Source of the DNA: Guillardia theta CCMP2712
Taxonomy: Eukaryota; Cryptophyceae; Pyrenomonadales; Geminigeraceae
Direction: 5' to 3'
DNA length: 64,000 nucleotides
Assembly: GCF_000315625.1 (NCBI RefSeq)
Contig: NW_005434637.1
Coordinates: forward strand, 250,313 to 314,312
The notes below the pieces were generated by a model. It had not been told where the DNA came from. It made no database searches and saw only the letters and a list, made by a program, of their open reading frames with translations. Shown here piece by piece: positions 57,858-64,000 of the stretch; position 1 is the stretch's first letter; every line of letters starts with the position of its first letter. Position numbers and translations under genes: made by a program.

Positions 57858-58795
57858 GCTCTCAGGACCGTCCAAGCATCCGAACTATCAGAATGCCACA
57901 CGTATGCTATGCTCGAATCCGTTCTCGTCGTTCTTTCGAATGATGTTTCGGATCCTTCTCCTTACCGACCCTCTTACTGTCTTCGAGTCGCTACCTTGCT
58001 CGTCATGGAGCATCTTCAGCCTCTTCCTCTCTCCTCTCCTCCTCCCTCCCTCTCCACCTGGCGGCATCTTGGTGGCCGTGCATCAGGATCGAATGGCACT
58101 GCTGGGGTGGTCTCCAGAGTGGATTAGTACGGGTGTAATTCTCTTCAAAACCACCCCCTCCCTGCAGTACCCACCCCTGAATGCAGGTTGCCTGAATACA
58201 CCTCCATTCAGTTTTTTGTTTCAATTTGAAGTTTTTTTTTCTTGTAACCGTTATATGCTTGTTGCGGCAGTGTTGCGGCAGCGGGTGGAATCTTAATTCG
58301 GGTAACGGCCTCCATATGCACTTCATGGGGGTGGTGGGGTGGTGGGGCGGAGCATGTACCCTTCATCTCTACTATAGAACGGGGTACTTTTCCCTAAAAG
58401 AATTGAGTGTCGATTGTCGGTAGGGTAGGGTATAAAGGTAATATGAGATTACCGAGCTGGGCTGGCAGCATGGTGGTCGGGGAGGATTGTAGCGGCGGAA
58501 GAGGAGGTGAAGGAAGAGGGAGAGGTGAAACGAGTTGAAGAGAGAAGGAAGGGAACAGGAACATCTCGGCAGCAAACAGCAGAAAGCTGAAGGCAGGTGT
58601 GATGATTTTGATTGGGCGGGGAGCGTTCACTCAATACAAATGCTAAAAATCCTGCTTTTCCGAGGTACAGATTCCAGATAACAGGACAACCCTCTCTGCT
58701 GTGACCCCGTCAGATTTTTTTAATTACGAGCAGCAGCATGACTTGATTGAGGCCCTGTGGATCGTCGTTACACCCGAAGCTCCAACGAGCTGCTG
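57858..58795. other. Intergenic region with C/G-rich tract
   Basis: Between the divergent ARM/TIR and P4-ATPase genes. From about 58140 to 58440 it holds CCACCCCCTCC, GTACCCACCCC and GGGTGGTGGGGTGGTGGGG words, of the same type as the other G-rich tracts. No gene was seen; the P4-ATPase leader or a first exon may lie at the right end. Confidence 0.5.
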
Positions 58796-61700
58796 ATGCT
58801 CGTTAGAGCTATGATAGGTCACCTCAAGAAGATTTTCATCGCGGACCAGAGCTCCATCCACGACGTGGAAGAGGAAGAGAAGAGCTCAAACAAGGCAGTC
58901 CAAGGACCCTTCCACGGTCTTGAGGGTCCCAAGAGGTGGTGGATAGCCTACCTGTGCTGGCTCGTGGGGGGGTGGGCGGGGCTTCACCGCCTGTACCTCG
59001 GGGACTATGAAGGAGCTCAGTCCATGCTCTGCTCTCTCGGCCATTGCGGTGTGGGCTGGATCTATGACGGATTCAGGGTATCCTCCATGGTGCAAGAAGC
59101 GAACCAACGGGGTGCGGGGAGCACACGGTGCCGTGCGGTGCGGCCGCTGTCGTCGTCGACGTCGGCGCAGCATTGCAGGAACAGGGTGAGCAACACCAAG
59201 TATGGGGAGACCGTCGGGGAGATGTGCATTAAGTTTATCCCCCTGAGCCTCTACGAGCAACTTGAGAGGCATACGAACCGATACTTCCTGTTCATCGCCA
59301 TCCTGCAGCTGGACCCGCATCTGACCCCAACCCATCCAGCCACAACCTGGGGCCCTCTCGCCATCATCTTCATCTTCACGGCGATAAGGGAACTGGCGGA
59401 TGACTGGCAGCGGTTCCTCGCCGACAGGTCCGCCAACAGCCGGCAGTATACGGTGATGAGTGCGGCAGGGAACGAAGCCAAGGGCAACATGGACTTCAAG
59501 AAGTTGGATGCAGAGATGATATCAGTCGGCGACCTTGTGGTGATCAGGCAGGATCAAGAGATCCCGTGCGATATCATGCTCTTAGGAACGTCGCACGCGG
59601 ATGGATGCTGCTTCATCGAAACCTCCAACCTTGACGGGGAAGCTGACTTCAAACTGCGCAGAACCCCTCCTCTGTCTTCGACCCAATCGCTGAAGGAGAT
59701 CAAGAGCCTCGTCTCAGAGATCGACTGTATCGAGGTGCCGTACGATGCTCAGCACGAGCTGAAGGGAATGCTATGGGTCCTCAAGAGCAAAGCGGAAATG
59801 GACCTTGACGTGATGGGAAGGAGCGAAGCTCGGCACGGGTATCCCATCGGGGAGACCCAAGCTCTGCTACAAGGATCGCAGTTGAAGAACACCGAATGGG
59901 TCTGTGGGATCGCCCTGTACACAGGGAACCAGACGAGGCTCGGACGATCCCGCCGTCCTCCAGCGTGTAAGCGATCCGAGCTCGACGGCGCCATCGACAG
60001 CATCTCTGCGGTCGTGTTTGTTGGGCAGGCGATCCTTGCAGCCATCCTTGGGGGGCTGGGTAACCAATGGATGAGCATGCACGGAGAGGGAGCATGGTAT
60101 CTTAGATCAGCCGTGAGCTCGGAAGGGCTCAGCCTGTATGAGTCAGCGGTGATTCCCCTGAGATTTCTCCTGCTGATGTCTACCCTCATCCCGCTCTCAA
60201 TCCAAGTCACCATGGACACTTGCAAATGGCTCTACTCCATGTGGATCGGATGGGACCTCGGCATGTCTCAGTGCGATCGGGTGGGTAAGCGAGACGCTGA
60301 ACGAGGAGGAGGAGGAGGCGCGACGCTGCGGAACAGCGACATCGCGGAGAACCTTGGTCAAGTCGGTATCCTCCTGAGTGACAAGACAGGGACTTTGACG
60401 GAGAATCTGATGGCGCTCAAGGCGTGCTCGATCAACGGCAGGATGTATGGGGAGCCAACGGCAGAGAGCGAGAGGAGGAAGGTGCAGTCAGACCCGAGGC
60501 TGATCGCGGCGATCGAGAGGGGGGACGAGAGCTTGTTCAACTACATGAGAGCTCTTGCTCTCTGCAACACAGTCGCCACTGTGAAAGGAGACGCGAGCAA
60601 TAAGAAGGAGGAGGAGGAAGCAGCCAATGACTATGAGAACGAAGGGGTCGTGTATGAAGCCAGCTCCCCCGACGAAGATGCGCTGGTTTCGTCTGCGAGG
60701 GCCCTTGGGTTCCCGCTGCTTGACCGATCGACAGACACGATCTCGATCAGAGTCAGAGGGCAGGTGGAGACGTATCGCATCCTCCGTGAGCTGGAGTTCA
60801 GCTCAGATCGCAAGAGGATGTCTATCGTGCTCGAGAGGTGCTATGACAACGGCCCCGACAGCCGGGAAAAACTCTACATGTTCACCAAGGGAGCCGATGA
60901 GGTCTTGCGGCCCCTCCTCGCTCCCAACCAGGTGGGGGTGAGCTGGGCTGTGTCTTGAGTGCTGAGCTGTCAAACGTTGCAGGGGCACTTGGAGGAGGAG
61001 ACAGTCGCGCACATCGACGACTTTGCGAGGATGGGGCTGCGAACGCTGCTGGTCGCGTTCAAGAGGCTCGAGAGGAAGACGTTCGAGGTCCAGCTAGAAG
61101 CTCTGAATGCTCGAGAGATTGCTGAGGCCACATGATGCAGGAGTGGAAGAATGGAGTGCTGCGAGAAGCGAATTCGTCGTTGCAGGGAAGGTGATAAGAA
61201 GGGAGGGGAGAGCACGGAAGATGGAGAGACGGCTGAGAGTGCGATGGGAAGTAGTGGAAGACGTTTGTCTTTCTCACTTGTGTCTTCGCTTGATGGCAGG
61301 GAGGCACGGATCTTGCAAGCTTATGAGATGCTTGAGAGCGGCATGCAACTGCTGGGAGCCACAGGTTGTGCTCCCCGTCGTCTTGGTGACAAGAATGACC
61401 TTGACCGTTGACAGGGATCGAAGACAGACTGCAGGAGGGAGTTTTTGACACGATGATGAGCTTGCGAGATGCTCAGATCAAAGTTTGGATGGTGACAGGC
61501 GATAAGCTGTCAACGGCCAAACAGGTCCCTGAACGAGATCTTCTTTTCCCTCTTTCAACTCTGACGAATTCGTGCCTTGAATTGCTGATTCTTCTTGCTC
61601 GTCCCCTTCCAACTTCTCTTCTTTTCCCTCTTTCAACTCTGACGAATTCGTGCCTTGAATTGCTGATTCTTCTTGCTCGTCTCCTTCCAACTCTCTTCTC

Positions 61701-63929
61701 CCTTCTCCACTCACTCCTCTACCCCCTCTCTATCATTCCCAAACGTCCCGCGCGTGCCCCTCTGTTCCTCCCTCTGACCTGCGTCATCCTATCAGATCGC
61801 CATCTCCTCGGGGCTCCTTCAGCCTAACGCCTCAGTCGTCACTTTCTCCGTCCCGGCGCAGGTCGAGGCCTCCCTCCAGCAGATCCAAGAAGTCTGCTCT
61901 GCAAACTCGTCCAGCTCGTCTGGCGGCGTGCTGGGGAAGGTCAACATGCAAGGGAACTTGCGGCACAGTGTCAAGAGCGTCCTCAATGGCGGCGGGCAAC
62001 ACGCGTGTGGAGTGTCGGCTCTGATCACGGGAAGCTGCTTGTCCGCCATGTCGGAGAGTCAGAAGATGAAGTTCACGCACTGCGCGTTGAGTTTGGATTC
62101 GGTCGTCTGCTGCCGTCTCACACCTGACCAGAAAGCGGTGAGGAGGGAGAGAGGAGGGAGGGAGGGAGGGAGGGAGGGAGGGAGGGAGGGAGGGAGGGAA
62201 GGGGGGAGTGGGGGGAGCGAAGAGGGAGGAAGGGAGGACGGCAATGTCAGCATTGAGGTCTTTTCTTGTCGCAGGAGCTGGTGTCTCTGATCAAGAAGGA
62301 GTTCTCATCCATGGTCGATCAAGATGCGGGTGGGCGTGGGAAGACAAGATTTTTCCATCAGACACGCTTGAGAATGTCTCGATTCCTCAACAGGATTTCT
62401 CCTATCATCCGCAAGAGAGTAAGTTTGTTCGATGTCAGTGATGTCGTCTATCATTGTGGTCTTGTTTCTTCTTTCTCTCGCTTCTTGTCTTACACGTGCA
62501 ATTTCTCCCAGCCTGTCATTGCATCCATCGGCGATGGCGCAAACGACGTCGCGATGATACAAGTGAGGGGGAAGGGAGGGGGGGAGGAAGACGAGTGATG
62601 ACCGATGGTACCAGACCGCTCATCTTGGGATCGGCATCATAGGAAGGGAGGGAGCGCATGCTGTTCGTGCCTGCGACGTCTCCGTCGTTTACTTCCGCGA
62701 CATTCGCCGCTTGTTCTTGTTGCATGGGACATTCTCATACCAGGTGCGATAGATCGTCGCACCCGTCCCATCGCAGTTGCTCTGCGTACCTCCCTCCTCA
62801 CATCAACTCCGTCTTGAGCTCGTTTGTTGCCTGACACTGGAGCTCGTTCGCTAACTTGGTGGATCTCACAGAGGAGCGCGCTCATTGCTCAACTTTCCTT
62901 CTTCAAGTCCTGGGCGTTCTGTTTCGGGCAGGTTGAGAGGAACAGCCGCCATGCGTCAATGATTTTGCGGTCCTTCCAGGTCTTCTTCGCCTACTTCTCG
63001 GGGTTTGGAGGAACGAGCATGTACGACCCGTTCAGCATCGCAGCATGTGAGTCTTGACCGGACGGAAGTGAAACATGCGCGGATGACGATGATGAATTCT
63101 TGATGGAGGAACTCTTCGGAGTTGTTTGTTCACCTTCAGATGTCTTGCGATGTTCCTTTTGTTTGTTCACCTTCAGATGTCTTGCGATGTTCCTGACACC
63201 GGGCGTGGGATGCTGCACGATCTCGATCGCTGACAGCACTTGCAGGCAACGCCCTCTTGTTCATCCCCATCTGCTTCTACGCGTTCAACCGTCCGATGCC
63301 GATGACCGTTGCGCTCCAGGTGAGCATGTCAGCGACTGAGAGGCTGAGCTGACGTCCCAGCAGCGACCGAGCCTGTACGTCTGCGGATCGAGATGGCAAC
63401 TCATGAACCTCAAGACTGCAAGGTAGCAGAAGGCTCAACATCCGAGCCGCGAGATGACTGGGAGCGGAGCGGGGCGGGATGGAGTGGAGTGGGAGGGGAG
63501 GGGAGGGGAGGGGAGGGGAGGGGAGGGGAGGGGAGGAGAGGGGAGAGGAAGGGGAGGGGAGTAGGAGAGGAGGGGAGTGGGAGAGGAGGGGAGAGGGAGT
63601 GTTTGTTGTGTTCATTCATACCCGTTGGATTCCAGCACACTCGTGTCTGCTGCTCCTGACATAATCTCAGCGTCTGGTTGCTACGTGCCATCTACCAGTC
63701 TGCTGTCAGCTATTGGTTGATCGAGACGATCGTCGGTCATCATCATATCAGCAGATCAGGACAACCACTTTGTTATTCGGAGGTAACTTCCGCTCTCTGT
63801 CGCTCCTCCCTCCTTCACCTCTTCACTCCTCCTTCTGTTCTTCTCCTTCTCCTCCTCCCTTCTTTCACTCCTTCCCCGATGCCGCTCGTCTCCTCTGTTC
63901 TAATGATCGCCATCATCATCATCATGATT

Positions 63930-63987
<58 letters not shown>

Positions 63988-64000
63988 CCTCCTCCTCCTC
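58796..64000 (+). CDS. P4-ATPase (lipid flippase) with N-terminal TM2 domain, runs off window
   Basis: Exon 1 runs from the ATG at 58796 to about 60930. Residues 45-115 form a TM2 domain ([48 protein letters not shown]). P4-ATPase features follow: [43 protein letters not shown], the phosphorylation motif [23 protein letters not shown] and [11 protein letters not shown]. Later exons give [20 protein letters not shown] (61010), [14 protein letters not shown] with VWMVTGDK (61416-61505), [10 protein letters not shown] (62110), [14 protein letters not shown] (62525), [19 protein letters not shown] (62690) and membrane helices to 63770. P4-ATPases flip phospholipids to the cytosolic leaflet, usually with a CDC50 partner. 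A donor at about 63780 shows it continues beyond 64000. Confidence 0.85.
61541..61698 (+). repeat. About 77-bp tandem duplication in a P4-ATPase intron
   Basis: Two near-identical copies of a segment containing TCTTTCAACTCTGACGAATT and TTGAATTGCTGATTCTTCTT, directly after the exon encoding the TGD motif. Confidence 0.85.
62150..62205 (+). repeat. GGGA tetramer array in a P4-ATPase intron
   Basis: A run of about twelve GGGA units between the TPDQKA exon and the next acceptor (TTGTCGCAG). Confidence 0.85.
63124..63194 (+). repeat. 37-bp tandem duplication in a P4-ATPase intron
   Basis: The segment GTTTGTTCACCTTCAGATGT followed by CTTGCGATGTTCC occurs twice in tandem, at 63124 and 63161. Confidence 0.9.
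63489..63560 (+). repeat. GGGGA pentamer array in a P4-ATPase intron
   Basis: About nine GGGGA units followed by degenerate copies, between predicted 3' exons of the flippase gene. Confidence 0.85.
63931..63982 (+). repeat. CTG triplet array
   Basis: About 17 uninterrupted CTG units, then CTCTTCCTCC, at the right window edge, probably inside an intron of the flippase gene. Confidence 0.9.

Overview
The window reads as nuclear DNA of a photosynthetic, flagellated protist. Coding density is moderate on both strands, and genes are split by very short GT-AG introns: those I could place exactly are mostly 38 to 65 nt, and removing them restores frame and family alignment. One gene (48932-49736) starts with a signal peptide ending in an A-F-A-P motif, the plastid-targeting signature of secondary red-lineage algae. 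A CC2D2A homologue implies a cilium. A cryptophyte such as Guillardia is my best guess; this is inference from composition, intron style and targeting motif, not a match. No rRNA, tRNA, CRISPR array or intact transposon was seen.

Layout. 1-13.9 kb: end of a secreted-protein gene, a PH-domain voltage-gated cation channel, a secreted TPR protein divergent from an LCMT-type methyltransferase, a HECT ubiquitin ligase and a Cys-rich membrane protein. 14.6-25.8 kb: a coiled-coil/PDZ protein, a PCF11-like mRNA 3'-end factor, an O-GlcNAc-transferase-like protein with a signal peptide, and a small SPRY-like gene. 25.9-39.2 kb: CC2D2A, an unknown small gene, a PA-domain/PNGase F-type membrane protein divergent from a second PDZ protein, and a coiled-coil protein. 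39.8-49.7 kb: an intronless 14-repeat WD40 protein, a Cys/His-rich protein, a protein with two EF-hand/SAM modules plus a signal peptide and membrane segment (STIM-like layout), an RCC1-repeat protein, and the plastid protein. 49.8-64 kb: a C2H2 zinc-finger protein, a repeat-rich gene desert, a Zim17/DNLZ-type mitochondrial protein, an ARM protein with a TIR-like end, and a P4-ATPase with an N-terminal TM2 domain that runs off the right edge.

Between genes are five GC-rich blocks, several next to AT-rich stretches carrying a TTACTCAAAGTTAA-like motif, and separate G-rich tracts full of GGGTGGGTAG-like words. Triplet and other short repeats (GGA/TCC, GAGCAG, GGGGA, CTG) sit mostly in introns or gene borders. 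The genes form no operon. Shared themes are calcium and membrane biology (channel, EF-SAM protein, flippase) and glycoprotein processing (OGT-like, PNGase F-like).
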